A DNA stretch of 64,000 nt from Salticus scenicus (GCA_963930645.1 OZ005660.1:204792184-204856183), one strand, 5' to 3'. Shown: positions 1 through 11,480, counted from the first letter of the stretch. Notes: generated from the letters alone by a model not told the origin. Numbers and translations are program-made.

Positions 1-101
1 AGATTTGATATCTATCGTCATTGGCGATTTTTGTATTTGGCGATCGAAAACGTAATACGAAAATCTGTATATTATAGTAGTAAATACGAGATGTATGTGT
101 T

Positions 102-968
102 TACTTCAATTACCCTACTACCGTAGGTAGTGGAAGTATTGTATAGGTTTTGGCAATTGATCAGTGTGTGTGTATATGTGCACGTGTGTGTGTAATCCTC
201 TGGCTGTCATATCTCCAAAACTAATAAAAATAGAACTACTAAACTTCACAAGTGATTCAGGTCTGGTGTACAGATAAATTTCCAAATTTTCGTGAAAATT
301 GAAAAACCGGAATTGGGTCATCGAAAACCAGAAATGGGACCGTAAGCCCATATTCAAAAACACCTCTAATGATTTTCTTCAAAGTTGCTGTATAAATAAT
401 ATATTAGATACCCTTTCGATTGAAAAGTTGCTTAGTTCAGGAAAATTGATAGGCGTCCTCTATAAACAGCTCAATTTCAGACTTCGCAAGTGCGTTCCTT
501 TAAAAACGCCTGTACGGATTTTTTTCAAACTCGCCATGTTAACTTCCAATTAAATATCCTTTTGTATGTAATTATTGTTTTTAGGTCAATAATTGAGTAT
601 GCTAAGTTTTGGTAAAAGTTGGTGTCTCAAAAACGGCTCTAACGTATTCTTGAAAATTTTTTCTTTAATCCAATTTAGATAACCTTTCTCAAGTATTACG
701 TGCTTATTACAGGAATATTAACGGTCATCCTGATTAGGTAGTTCAGTTTTAGATCTCGGAAATTCGTGTTTAAAAAAATAACTATCTATTTTTTTTCCCC
801 TTATTTTTTAACTCGCTATGCAAACTCTGTTGTATGTGTCTTTATACGTGTATCAAGTTTCTCTTACTCGAAAATCTCAAAAAATGCAAGTAATATCTCC
901 AAAAAATTGTATATATTACGTGTAATAGTGGGTAATGGAAGTCGTGTGATTGTTTCACACCAGATTCT
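102..968 (+). repeat. Dispersed repeat family A, copy 1 (mirror-ended, ~0.87 kb)
   Basis: The left end reads roughly TTACTTCAATTACCCTACTA and the right end GTGGGTAATGGAAGT, so the ends are short inverted repeats. The left end can also fold on itself around CTACTACCGTAG. Two other copies lie in the window, at 3391-4195 (opposite strand) and 54488-55406 (same strand), sharing internal blocks such as the CA-dinucleotide stretch and the final TGTTTCACACCAGATT. The open frames inside it (e.g. 299-553) are not conserved between copies. It looks like a non-autonomous DNA element, but I could not confirm a target-site duplication. Confidence 0.7.
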
Positions 969-1657
969 GTAATAGTATATATTGTACGAATATTGTTTCA
1001 TATTATTGATTTCTCCTTTAATATACATTATTAAAATAATAATCAATTATGGAAAAAATTAAATATATTTGCGAAATGAAAAAATAAATAATAATTAAAG
1101 CTATTATGACGTCAATTTTATCAAAAACGTTTTCATGTCATAGGTTTATTTTTCAATATTTTTTATTCATGAGTAAAGAAATGTTTCTTTTTATGAAATA
1201 AATAAATAAATAAATAAATAGCATTAAGTAAAAATTGCCAACATTTAACAACTAATTAAAAAAAATAATTGTAAAATTATATTTTGACTTTCCAGTTAAT
1301 AATATTGCCTGACTATAACATATAAACTGATATATTTCTTGATTTTTTACATATCAATCCATCTTTAACTAAAATTTGTTCATCAGTGCGAAGCCGGACG
1401 GGTCAGCTAGTTCTTAAATATTTATCTAATGAAGAGCTAAATTTTATATTCTACTTCAATTATGCTCAAACTTTTAATTGAAAAACCTAAAGAACTAAAA
1501 AAAAAAAAAAAAATCGCGGAAATGTTTAAAAAATAGGTGTTTTTCTTATTTATTTTCTTTTATTGTAACTTGTACTAATTTTTGTTTGCAAATATTTCAA
1601 TTGTTTTTTCAAGTGTGTTTATTTTATTTTATTTATTTTTATTTATTGTTAAAGTTG

Positions 1658-1692
<35 letters not shown>

Positions 1693-2360
1693 CAGAATAT
1701 GTTTAAAAATTGTAATGTACTATTTTTTACTTGAATTTGCATATTATCCAAGTACTTAAACCAAAACATTACATTTTTTAGGCATGACTAAAAATCTGGA
1801 AGTCCGACAATTCCAGATTTTCGGCTTCGTACTGTAATTGAAATACATTACGTCTGTGGGGAAAATTTCTCATTGACACATTTTAACCCTTTATCTTCCG
1901 CATTATGAAACAGACAAGAAAAGTATATGAAACGTATTTGTTTAGCTAGTTAAGAGTATTTTTTAAAGATACTAGGGGGCTCTGCCCCCTGCTCGCCCCG
2001 CTGACCAACCTCCGAGGGAGGCTTCGCCCCCCCCCCCCCCCGACTTACTTTACTTATTAAGATATGCAGAACTCTGCTTGCCTATTCGCTGCTTTTCTTT
2101 CACTCAATAGGAATACTAATAGTGCCTAACACAAGACAAAAGCAGAAAATTATTATAAAAATCTCCATTTCAATGTCAAATTGAAATATATAATATTTAA
2201 TAGCATATCATTTATTCTTATTTATTTTTATAAAACTTATGCTAAAAATCAGTATTATTATTATTATTATTATTATTTTATTGAAAGAAATTTATAATAT
2301 CTAGACCATTTTGTATAACAGCTTTAGTATATGACCCTTTTTATTTCTTTTTTTTTTTAC
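969..2360. other. Gene-free AT-rich stretch with simple repeats
   Basis: No coding signal is seen. It holds a TAAA microsatellite (about 1198-1221), poly-A runs (about 1500-1513 and 1661-1689), a GC-rich hairpin-like patch at 1973-2041 ending in a C run, and an ATT microsatellite near 2251-2278. Confidence 0.6.
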
Positions 2361-2364
2361 AACC

Positions 2365-2750
2365 ATAGATCCGGACTGCCGTACCCCAGTCGGTAGACAG
2401 CTGAGCTCGTAATTGGAAGATTGCGGGTTCGGTACTCGAGCTGGCCAAAGATCGTCGTCTACACTAATGGTGGCTGGTGCACGTAAAATATGTCGTGATA
2501 GCAATGTTCTCCATGTTCCCATCAAAATTATGCCTTTGGGTATCATGGAAGCAGGTGAGCCATCCCCTCCGTGTAGGAAATATGGTGGCATGTCTGCGGA
2601 ACATCCATAGGGGTGCGTTCCAGACCGCCGTCAATTATCCATAGCGCAGTAATGGTACGACGTCAAACCCAACCTACTTAACTATCTACATACGTATAAC
2701 CATGGATCATATTTTAATTTTCCCGTGTAAGAAAATTAATTTTCTAAAAC
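2365..2750 (+). repeat. tRNA-derived SINE family A, copy 1
   Basis: The head resembles a tRNA-derived pol III promoter: an A-box-like CAGTCGGTAGAC followed about 40 bases later by a B-box-like GGTTCGGTACTCG. The body and the tail (AAACCCAACCTACTTAAC, then ACCATGGATCATATTTTAAT) are repeated in the next copy at 2811-3170. The reading frames found over it on both strands are therefore not genes. Copies or tails also occur at 16566-16700 (minus) and 17075-17120 (plus). Confidence 0.75.
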
Positions 2751-2810
2751 TAGAGAAAAAAAAAAGTTATTAACAGCAACATTGACATTTTTTTTTTTTT
2801 CTTTTACAAC

Positions 2811-3170
2811 CTTGGTTCTGGGCCGTTGTACTCCAGTAGATAAAGCGCCAAGTTCATAATTGGAAGATTTCCGATTCGATACTTGAACCGGCCAAAGACC
2901 GCCGTGTACATTAATGGTGGCTGGTGCACATAAAATCCACCGTGGCTACAAATTCATCCATGTTCCCATCAAAACTATAGGGATCACCAAAGCGGGGGAG
3001 CCATTCCCTCCGTGGAGGATCAGAATTGTGATTGCATGTCTTCGGAGCATCCCTGGGGGTGCGTCCCAGGCCGTCACCAATTACCCACAGCTCAGTACTG
3101 GTGCGAAATTAAACCCAACCTACCTAACTACAACCATGGATCATATTTTAATTTTCCTGTGTAAAATGAC
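2811..3170 (+). repeat. tRNA-derived SINE family A, copy 2
   Basis: This is a diverged copy of the SINE at 2365-2750, in the same orientation and about 440 bases downstream. Shared landmarks are the ATAATTGGAAGATT block, GGCCAAAGA, the ATGGTGGCTGGTGCAC block, CCATGTTCCCATCAAAA and the AAACCCAACCTACCTAAC tail. The A- and B-box-like elements are degenerate, so it is probably transcriptionally dead. Confidence 0.72.
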
Positions 3171-3390
3171 TTTGTAACAGAAGAACAACTTCACTGGGAG
3201 AAACTTTTTTCAAGGTGGCAAGTTGAGTACCTTCATAAACCTGTCGTTTTTGTGAATAACTTCTTTAATTAAAATGGTAGGAATTTCTAAGCAGCTGAAA
3301 TGTCTTCTTTGGAGTATTCGGAAAGCATCGATACCTCTCTTGATGCGAAGGACCCTGGCCTCCGTGAGAAGATGCTGTCGCAGACAAAAA

Positions 3391-3946
3391 AATCTGGTGT
3401 GAAACAACCACACGACTTCCATTACCCACTATTACGTGTATTATATGCATTTTTGAGAGCTAATGTGATCAGAAAACATAAAAGTGACATAAAGAGAAAA
3501 TCATTAGAGCCGTTTTTGAGATACCTACTTTTACAAAAAATCAATTATTGACCGGAAAACAATAATTACAAAAGGATATTTAAAAGTGAGTTAATATGGC
3601 GAGTTTGAAAAAAAATCGTAAAGCCGTTTTTAAAGGAACGCGTTTGCAAGACCTGAAATTGAGCTATTTATACAGGACGCCTATCAATTTTCCTGAACTA
3701 ACCAACTATATCATTCGAAAGGACATCTAATAGAGTGTTTATATAGCAAGTTTGAAGAAAATCGTTAGAGCCGTTTTTGAGATACGGACTTACGGTCCCA
3801 CTTCCGGTTTCCGATGTCCCACTTCGGGTTTTTCAATTTTCACCAAAATTTGGAAATTTCATCTGTACACCAGACGTATTTCAATTCTAAAGTTTCGTAG
3901 CTCTATCTTTATTAGTTTCTGAGCTATAATAGCCAGAAGATTCTCC

Positions 3947-3978
<32 letters not shown>

Positions 3979-4195
3979 ACATACACACTGACCAATTGCC
4001 AAAAACCACTTTTTTGGACTCAGGGGACCTTAAAACGTGTAAATCAGGTGAAAACCCGATATCGAATTTTCTGACCGAATACAATACTTTCATTACCTAC
4101 GGTAGTAGGGTAATGGAAGTAAAAAACCCGATATCGAATTTTCTGACCGAATACAATACTTCCATTACCTACGGTAGTAGGGTAATGGAAGTAAA
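3391..4195 (-). repeat. Dispersed repeat family A, copy 2, with a duplicated terminus
   Basis: This is the reverse-complement counterpart of 102-968: it starts AATCTGGTGTGAAACAACC and ends in TAGTAGGGTAATGGAAGT. The terminal ~72 bases (from CCCGATATCGAATTTTC to GGGTAATGGAAGTA) occur twice in tandem, at about 4052-4121 and 4124-4193, so one end has been duplicated. A CA/GT microsatellite sits at about 3953-3984. Confidence 0.7.
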
Positions 4196-4199
4196 AATT

Positions 4200-5795
4200 T
4201 GACGCCAGCGACAGTAACTTTTTTTTTTTTTTTAAATATATAGAGATATGCAATTTTAAAATAATATACATATCACTTCAACATTTGTAATTAATGAGGG
4301 TTTTTTTTAGGCGGTTCTTTAGTGTACCACTGGTATATAAATGTCGAAAGAGATATTTGAAAATTAAAAAAGTGTAAAAACGTGTTTACTTTTTGAATTT
4401 TTTGAAATTTTTTCTAAGACCTATGGAAGATTTTTGAATTAATATAGGAATTAATTATAATGCTTGAAGATCGTGAAAAATGTCAAGCAGGTAAAGCGAG
4501 AGCACTCTATAAAATATATAGAGAGCCTAGTGCCTTCTAGTGAGACTAAAATGAGATACATATTAATTATTCCTATAAATGTCTTTGACATTTCTTCCAT
4601 ACACTTCACGTGCCTTTTGAATTAAAGAAAACAAAAATCTGTTCCTTTAAATTCCAACATTTTAATCGATTTTGATAAATAAATAAATAAAAATTGGCTA
4701 TAAATTGTGATTATGAATTAACAGTCCAAAAATCTTCAGATTCAGTTTAAAATTAGAAGTTTTGTCGAAAAATAATTATCAGATAAAAAAAATCTTTTTA
4801 TGTACCATGTGTTTAAATTTTCTGTTGAATCATAGCTGTAGAACTAACTACATTAGCACTTTATCAATGTGCATAAAATTTTTAAAGTGATAATGACGTC
4901 CATTTTTGTGAGATGCATATAATTTAACTTTTTATAATTTTTTAACCTTCATGTTTAATTAAAAATATTTATTTTTATGTTGAAAAAAAAAAAAATGAAC
5001 TCGTATTTTTATTATTATTATTATTATTATTATTTTTTTTTTTTTGGGGGGGGGGGGGGCAACAATTAAATTATAGCTAATATTTTAATGGTTATTTTTT
5101 AAGCTATTATGAAGTTATTATTTTCATATCTTAATTAAATAAAAGAAAACTAATCAAAAATTCGAAAATCGGGCTTCGAAATATTGTGTTGTCATCGGAT
5201 TTTGAGCTATTCTGGAAGTTTCAAATGTCTAGCTAGTAGGGAAGTTAGTTAAAAACCGATTGCAAGATTTGTACTGGACAAACAAACAAACAAACAAGAA
5301 TCGAAGTTTATAAAAACATGGTAAAAACATTTAATTAAAATCAAGCCTTAGCTCTACGTTCACATTTTATAACTTGCAAGTTAAAGTTCTTTCAAATGAA
5401 AATTACAGATTTTATACAAAAATACTATGAAATTAAATGAAATTAAAGAAAGAGTTTTTTATGAAGTACAATTGTTTACTATTTGCAACTGTGATTTCAA
5501 CATTGATAAAAACTCATTACAATTTTCTCATTAGTAATTCCGCTTCATTGATAACCCTTTGTTCTGAATTCGAATTACGTAATAACCTGATAAAGTCATC
5601 CCCTTTCATTTTCAGCTAATAATCGAAAAGAACGATGTGTTCGGATAACACTGTTTATTATGAAACTTTATGAGAAAATACATGACATCATTTTACTTTA
5701 TATCACAATATTCAAAATTACAAAAGGAAAACTAATCTATAGTAATTGTAAATAATTTAAAAGTATCCTTTCTCTTTCACAGAAAAGTAAACGGA
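4200..5795. other. Gene-free AT-rich stretch
   Basis: No supported gene. Visible items are an ATT microsatellite and poly-T/poly-G run (5010-5060) and an ACAA tandem repeat at about 5278-5297. The latter is preceded by a sequence that looks like the 3' end of a non-LTR retroelement, but I cannot assign it. Confidence 0.55.
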
Positions 5796-5799
5796 TATA

Positions 5800-6540
5800 T
5801 CAAAACTAGTATATTGTGGCCATCACAAAACTTTCTTCTGTATTTCCCTCTACAAATTTACGCAATAAAAATTTTTTATTAAAATTATTTTTCACGTTGT
5901 AATGCAGACGATTTTCTTTACCGAGAAGTATAACATTAAATGTCCTAAGGAAGGCAATTTTGTGTCAACATCTAAGGATTTTATTTATTTATTTATTTTT
6001 TTAAATAGAACAAATTGATAAATTTGTTTTAAATCATCACAGACCTATGGTTCAATCAGTGATGCCAGATTGAGGATTTTGTCCCCATTTTGGGGACTTT
6101 TGAGGCTCCTGGGGACAATTTTGGGGATCAAATGTTTGTGGGGACTTTTTTGGGGGATTCTAAAAATTTTGGGGAAAAATCTAGGGAGTTCTTGAACTTT
6201 ATGTCAATCCCTACGACCAGGGATTTTCAATCGCTTTATTGTTATTTGGGGATTTTTTCAAAAATTGCCTTCATTTGGGGAAAAATCTGAGCTTAAATCC
6301 ACTTAAATCTGCTTGATATATTTTTTTTTTCTTTGAAAAAATTTTTATTTTCCATTTTTAGTAGAAATCGAGTTGGGGATTTTTTCGAAAAAAAAAAAAA
6401 AAACCCTGATTTGGGGAAATCTGAAGACTTGTTTGGGGAAATAATTTTCGACCATCTGGCATCACTGGGTTCAATCATTCGTTTTAAAGGTACAGACGAG
6501 TTCTTTTGAAAGATATCCAAATTGAAAATTTACACTACTT
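5800..6540 (+). repeat. Dispersed repeat family H, copy 1, split by a hAT insertion
   Basis: The sequence from AACTAGTATATTGTGGCC onward is shared with 10430-10700 and 19381-19515. It continues past the hAT element at 6057-6467 into TTTTAAAGGTACAGACGAG, which matches TTTTAAAGGTATTGACGAG at about 10602. The uninterrupted 10.5 kb copy acts as the empty-site reference for the hAT insertion. Confidence 0.7.
6057..6467 (+). mobile_element. Non-autonomous hAT element (MITE), copy 1 of 3
   Basis: The element is 411 bp, starts CAGTGATGCCAGATTG and ends TCTGGCATCACTG. These are terminal inverted repeats that fit the hAT start consensus YARNG. It is flanked by a perfect 8-bp target-site duplication, GGTTCAAT, at 6049-6056 and 6468-6475; 8 bp is diagnostic of hAT. 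The interior has no transposase and is full of GGGG runs, so the short frame at 6090-6290 is not a gene. Sister copies are at 15163-15589 and 50365-50750. Confidence 0.92.
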
Positions 6541-6635
6541 TCCCGGGTGTTCTTCCTAGGGATCTATCGAATAGCGGTTTGGACGAAATGACAAATATTC
6601 GTATAACCGAATAGTAGCCATTCGGCATCGATATA

Positions 6636-7157
6636 CAGGGTGATTATAATTAAAGTTAAGTTATGATTTCAAAACGCTATAATTTTAAAACCACCGTTCA
6701 GAATGACTTGATATTTTATCCGAACAATTGTTAGGCAATGGAATTTTCTTTGGCAAAGGAAAAAAAAAAGAAATTCCAAAATGTACCGTTAATCATTCAT
6801 AAGATGTTTGTTTCATGAAGCTCCTCTTTTTCTCTTTCACTATCACTGTTTACGCTATAAACATGTATTTTTCTTTTTTTGCTAAAAAAAGTTGTTGTAA
6901 ACCCTCAAAGTCTATTGTTTCCTGTTATTCTATTCTATTGCTAACAACATTCCTGTGCATAATGAATCTGTTTAGGCATTTCTTTTGAGATTACCTTGAC
7001 AGCGCCATCTATAGGCACATTTTATAAATACATTTTTCCTTCGCCAAACAAAACTCCATTGTCTCACGATTGTTCTGGTAAAATATCAAGTCATTTTGAC
7101 CGTTAGTTTTAAAATTATAGCGTTTTGAAATCGTAACTTTAATTGTATTCACCCTGT
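6636..7157. mobile_element. Non-autonomous DNA element with long inverted ends, TA target
   Basis: The 522-bp element begins CAGGGTGATTATAATTAAAG and ends TTTAATTGTATTCACCCTG. The two ends are near-perfect inverted repeats over roughly 100 bases (both contain AAAACGCTATAATTTTAAAAC or its complement). It is flanked by TA (the locus reads ATATA...TATATA). The TA target and CAGGGTG ends suggest Tc1/mariner-type mobilisation. No coding sequence is present. Confidence 0.82.
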
Positions 7158-7159
7158 AT

Positions 7160-7680
7160 ATAAATTAGATTGATCATCGCGGGGGAAATATGATTCAGGG
7201 GAAATTGTAGCACAGAATTAAAGAAATATAACTTACTGATAAAAAAAAGTATCCCATTTCCTTTTATATATTTATTAGTACAATTAAAAGCCATGCACTA
7301 TTTCGGTATTTTCGGATTTAACAATATTCTGTTCTATTCCTATTACCGACTTTCAATCCCCTGTAACGACTGATGCCAATTTTTTTCGGCATCAAAAATA
7401 TTTCGTCGATAACATGGTGATGATAGATCTATATAAATTACTATATTTGCTATTCGGCCGAATACCGAATATTCAGCAAACTGAACAGTAGTTATTAAGG
7501 CTGAATATCGAATATAAGTTTTTTCTACTTTCTGAATACCACGATAAACATTTAGCAGTATTTTCTTTTTTAATCATGGAAAAAAAATATATATATATAA
7601 ATTACTATTCAGACACGGTGGATTATATAAATGTAGAAAATTATTAGAAAATATCATTGTTTATAAATAGTGGTCTGATG
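7160..7680. other. Gene-free stretch
   Basis: No gene is seen. There are short inverted motifs around ATTCGGCCGAATACCGAAT (near 7450) that echo ATAACCGAATAGTAGCC near 6603, so the TA-target element at 6636-7157 may lie inside an older repeat. Confidence 0.45.
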
Positions 7681-8153
7681 CTACACTGAGAAAAAAAAAA
7701 TATATACAGCCTTCACCTAGAATGAATAAATGGTCATTTTCTAAATCCTTAAACTAGAAATATAGATTTCCGAGCTATTCTCATAAAGCACGCCAATAAA
7801 TTGAATAGATGAAATGGTCGAGAATTTCTAGTTTACACATTTCTAGATGGTGAAACAATATTCTGGAATCTTTTGTATTACGAGAAATTCTCGCTTGATT
7901 TTCTAGAATTGGGTCATAAACCAAGATTATAGCTGCTGAAACCCGCCTCTTGTATTCACATTTATTTGGAAACATTTTCAAATAGGTTTGTCCTCGATAG
8001 TATAGGCAAACGCTCAAGAATTCTAATAGAGGTCTCTAGAATTCGTATTCGAAGGGGGCAAGAAAATTTTTTATAAGAAATTTATAAGGATGACATGGAA
8101 CTATTTTTTCTAGAGCCACAATTTAGATTCTAGATATCAGTTATAGAATTTTT

Positions 8154-9326
8154 ACTTTCCGAACACTATAGTGAGGAAAGTATTGTAATCATGTCAAAAA
8201 TCCGAATTCGAAATTTTGATGTTTCTATACGTTTTGAGGTCCCCTGAGTCCGTTTTCACTATTTTTACGATGATGTATGTATGTGTGTGTGTATGTGTGT
8301 ATGTATGTGTGTATGTCTGTGAGTGAACACGCTAGCGTCTAAACGCTTTGTTCGATTAACCTGAAAGTTGGTACGCATATTGTAAGTCACCATAGTACGA
8401 ACCCTATAGATTTTGGTGAATCTAGCACTTATAGTTTTTTTACAGGGACACAAAGAAAAATTCTTTATCATTATGGCCTATGGGAGCAAAATCTTAAAAG
8501 TGCGATAGCATCTAAACGCCTTATTCAATTGAGCAAAAAATTTATACACATATTATAGATCATAAATACTCAATCTGTATAGATTTTGGAGAATCTAGCA
8601 CTTATAGTTTTTTTACAGGGACACAAAGAAAAATTCTTTATCATTATGGCCTATGGGAGCAAAATCTTAAAAGTGCGATAGCATCTAAACGCCTAATTCA
8701 ATTGAGCAAAACATTTATACACATATTATAGGTCACAAATACTCAATCTGTATAGATTTTGGAGAATCTAGCACTTATAGTTTTTTTACAGGGACACAAA
8801 GAAAAATTCTTTATCATTATGCCTATGGGGCCAAATTTTTAAAAGTGTGATAGCGTCTAAACGCCTTATTAATCTGAGCAAAAAATTTTTACACATGTTA
8901 TAGATCACAGTTGAACTAACTGTATAGATTTTGGTGAATCTAGCACTTACAGTTTTTTTACAGGGGCACAAAAAAAATTCTTTATCATTATGGCCTAAGG
9001 GACTAAATTTTTAAAAGTACGATAGCATCTAAACGCCTTATTGAATTGAGCTGAAAATTTATATGAGTATTATAAATCACTGTTGCACTAACTATAAGCA
9101 TTTTGGTGAATCTAGCATTTATAGGTTTTTACAGGGACACAACGAAAAATTCTTTATAATTAAGATCTATGGGCTCAAAGTTCAGTAGCGTTAAATAAAA
9201 CATCGTGTAATAGATGGAGAAAAATGCTCAAACACTCTATTATGGTTTTCTCTCTTTTGTTTGTTTAACAACTCCTCTTTCTTTACTTTATCTACAAAAC
9301 TGTTAATTACTCATTGTTCGGAAAGT
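8154..9326 (+). mobile_element. Inner element with ACTTTCCGAACA ends, nested in the mariner-like element
   Basis: It starts ACTTTCCGAACA and ends TGTTCGGAAAGT, a perfect 12-bp inverted pair. The left end also has a local hairpin (TACTTTCC...GGAAAGTA around 8153-8186). It carries a GTAT/GT microsatellite (8272-8320) and five ~172-bp tandem units. The short minus-strand frames at 8265-8471 and 8786-8971 are the same repeat unit read twice and are not genes. Confidence 0.72.
8328..9195 (+). repeat. Tandem repeat, five units of ~172 bp
   Basis: The landmark AGCGTCTAAACG / AGCATCTAAACG recurs with its TCT at 8338, 8511, 8684, 8856 and 9028, a spacing of 172-173 bp. Each unit contains ATAGATTTTGG, GAATCTAGCACTTA, TTTTTACAGGGACACAA and TTCTTTAT(C/A)ATTA. 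The two middle units are nearly identical, so part of the expansion is recent. Confidence 0.85.
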
Positions 9327-9822
9327 CGAGTGGAGTCACTCCAGATTTTTTCTCAGTGTATTGGCGTGCCTCATACTCATAGCTCGGAAATCTACATTTC
9401 TAGTTTAGGGATTTAGAAAAGGACCACCTATTCGTTCTAGATGAAAGTGGTATATTTTTTTTCTCAGTGTAAGTTCGCAGCAAAGAAAATTATTTACTCT
9501 TACGATTCTTAATAAAACTTGAAATTTCTTAGATGACACTGTCACCTGATTTTTCTTTGATCTTAAAATTTTCTAGATGACGACATCGTATGAATTATGC
9601 ACGCTACTTATTAACTCGACCTTAAAGGCATATACATAAATAATAATTTTCATGACAGATAGCTTTTACTAAACATATTCTCTGACAAGAAAAAGAGATA
9701 GGGATAATGTTATATTTTTTAAAATAAAGGTTCAATTACTAACTTGAAATTGAGAAATATTCACAATAAGCCGATTCAGACTACGGTTATATGAAAATTT
9801 AATGAAAATATTCCAGGTTTAA

Positions 9823-10273
9823 AACCGTTTACACGCCGATGTTCCATAAATGGAACATGGAATTACAAATTCATTTAAAAATTAAATATCATGAATACTG
9901 ACTTTAAAAAATATCAGATATAATTAATAGAAAGATGACTTGATTTTTTTGAAATAGAAATTACAGTTTAATCATAAAAGGGGAAATGTACAGAAATTTA
10001 TAAAAATGACCTATTTTACCATTTTCTCTTTTACCCCACACTTTAAAAAATCACATAATTTAGAAAAATAAGCAAATGCTTCTAAAATTGGGCTGGCAGG
10101 TTTAAAGTAGCTTACATCATTAAATTAAATTAAAATATAACAATATTAAATTATATTTTTAAAAAAATTTACACATTTTAATGAAAGTGTTCATTAAACT
10201 AAAGCATTAGAAGGCAAAATATGTAAAAAACTAATTTAAATTACACCCGGATCCGAATGCGGCATGTAAAAGG
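9823..10273. mobile_element. Probable piggyBac-like non-autonomous element (TTAA target)
   Basis: The segment is flanked by TTAA at 9819-9822 and 10274-10277. Its ends are imperfect inverted repeats: left AACCGTTTACACGCCGATG, right (complement) CCTTTTACATGCCGCATTC. A TTAA target is typical of piggyBac. The ends have diverged, so this is less certain than the other TTAA elements. No coding sequence is seen. Confidence 0.55.
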
Positions 10274-10429
10274 TTAATAAAAATAATTTGGATTTTGCTT
10301 CAGAGAAATTGATAGAAAACTAATAAAAGATATTACTCTTTTATTATTATTATTATATTATATCTTTTTTATTATATCTTCACCAGTGTTAACCTGACAA
10401 AACAAAACAAAACAAAACAAAAAAAAAAA

Positions 10430-10700
10430 AAACTAGTATGTTGTGGCCTCCACAAGACTTTCTTCTATATTTTATTCCTATACAAATTCACTCAGTAACA
10501 ATATTAAAAAAAAAAAAAAAAAAAAAAATCGATTTTTTTTTAAGTAAAAAAAATCCATAACTTTGTTTTAAATTATTACAGATTTATAGTTCAACCATTC
10601 CTTTTAAAGGTATTGACGAGACCTTTCGAAAGATACCCATCTTGAAACTTTACCCCCCATGGGGGGTACTTAGCCCCCAGGGGTGATGCACAATGTGCAC
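10430..10700 (+). repeat. Dispersed repeat family H, copy 2 (hAT empty site)
   Basis: It shares AACTAGTATGTTGTGGCC and the downstream TTTTAAAGGTATTGACGAG with the 5.8 kb copy. At the position where that copy carries the hAT element, this one reads ATAGTTCAACCATTCC without interruption. A C/G-rich patch (CCCCCCATGGGGGG) follows at about 10653. Confidence 0.7.
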
Positions 10701-10827
10701 AATGTGCCTCCACGTGCACAATTTTTTTTTCTCGTTAACTACTACTATTATCAATAATTGATATTAATTTTACAATCACGAATTTAAAATAACTCTCATT
10801 ATGCACATTTATACGAAATTTTGTCCT

Positions 10828-11150
10828 ATACTGCGATGTTAAAAGTTTATAAAAATGCGATTACAGCGCCCCCTGTTGAGCAATTGATCCCCAAATCTAA
10901 TCAGCACCAGTTTATGTCAGGGTGCAACTAAATACCAAGTTTGGTTAAATTTCATTCACTGGTTCGTGAGCTACAGTGTCCACAAAAATCGTGATACACA
11001 CACACACACAGAGGCAGATATTTTCTAAAAACCATCAATTCGTGTTCTGGACATCCCAAAACGTGTAAATCCATCAAAAAACGTAGGTCTAAAATTTTCG
11101 AGAACCAATACTTTCTCTATACTCGTATTACATATAGAAGAAAGTAGAAA
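10828..11150 (+). repeat. Dispersed repeat family G, copy 1
   Basis: Shared landmarks with the next copy and with 31425-31735 are TGTTGAGCAATT, AATCAGCACCA, a CAACTAAATA(C/T)CAAGTTTGGTT block, the CA microsatellite, TTTTCTAAAAA and GTGTAAA(T/A)CCATC. No conserved frame is present. It may be a small non-autonomous element; I could not define the termini. Confidence 0.65.
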
Positions 11151-11204
11151 GAAAGAAAGAAATCTGTAGCATTTTAGCTAAAATGCTGAAGCAGTATTTT
11201 ATTC

Positions 11205-11480
11205 CGTACTATTATGTGAAAAATTGAGATGATAATGACAGCGTCACATGTTGAGCAATTTATCTCCAAATATAATCAGCACCAATTTGAATCAAAGTTC
11301 AACTAAATATCAAGTTTGGTTGAATTTCGTTCATTGGTTCGTGAAATACAACGTCCATAAAATTTGTGATATTCACACACATACACACAGACAGACATTT
11401 TCTAAAAATGGTCAAATCGTGTTCAGAATCCTCCAAAATGTGTAAAACCATCGAAAACCGGTGGTTGAAATTTTTCGCGA
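11205..11480 (+). repeat. Dispersed repeat family G, copy 2 (tandem to copy 1)
   Basis: This is a diverged tandem copy of 10828-11150 in the same orientation, with the same order of landmarks. The 65-codon frame at 11248-11445 is repeat sequence, not a gene. Confidence 0.65.

Larger units (their letters stand above)
7684..9469. mobile_element. Mariner-like non-autonomous element, 1.8 kb
   Basis: Both ends carry inverted repeats of about 110 bp: CACTGAGAAAAAAAAAATA at the left and the complement (TATATTTTTTTTCTCAGTG) at the right. They match through CTAAATCC...AAACTAGAAAT, GATTTCCGAGCTAT and CACGCCAATA. The flanks are TA on both sides (7682-7683 and 9470-9471), the Tc1/mariner target. No transposase is present. 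The interior holds a second inverted-repeat element (8154-9326) with a tandem array. Confidence 0.85.

Noticed and set aside
299..553. Open frame of 84 codons
   Set aside because: Lies in repeat family A; the frame is not kept in the other two copies.
1378..1411. CTGATGA on the minus strand near 1380
   Set aside because: No GAAA or stem II at the right distance, so not a hammerhead core.
1883..1905. TTAACCCTTTATCTTCCGC, a piggyBac-like terminus
   Set aside because: No matching inverted end with TTAA was found nearby.
2301..3177. Several frames on both strands (65-96 codons)
   Set aside because: They fall on two tandem SINE-A copies and have no conserved protein product.
8265..8971. Two similar minus-strand frames beginning with CPCKKT-like peptides
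   Set aside because: They are the same 172-bp tandem unit translated twice, with no start context or domain.
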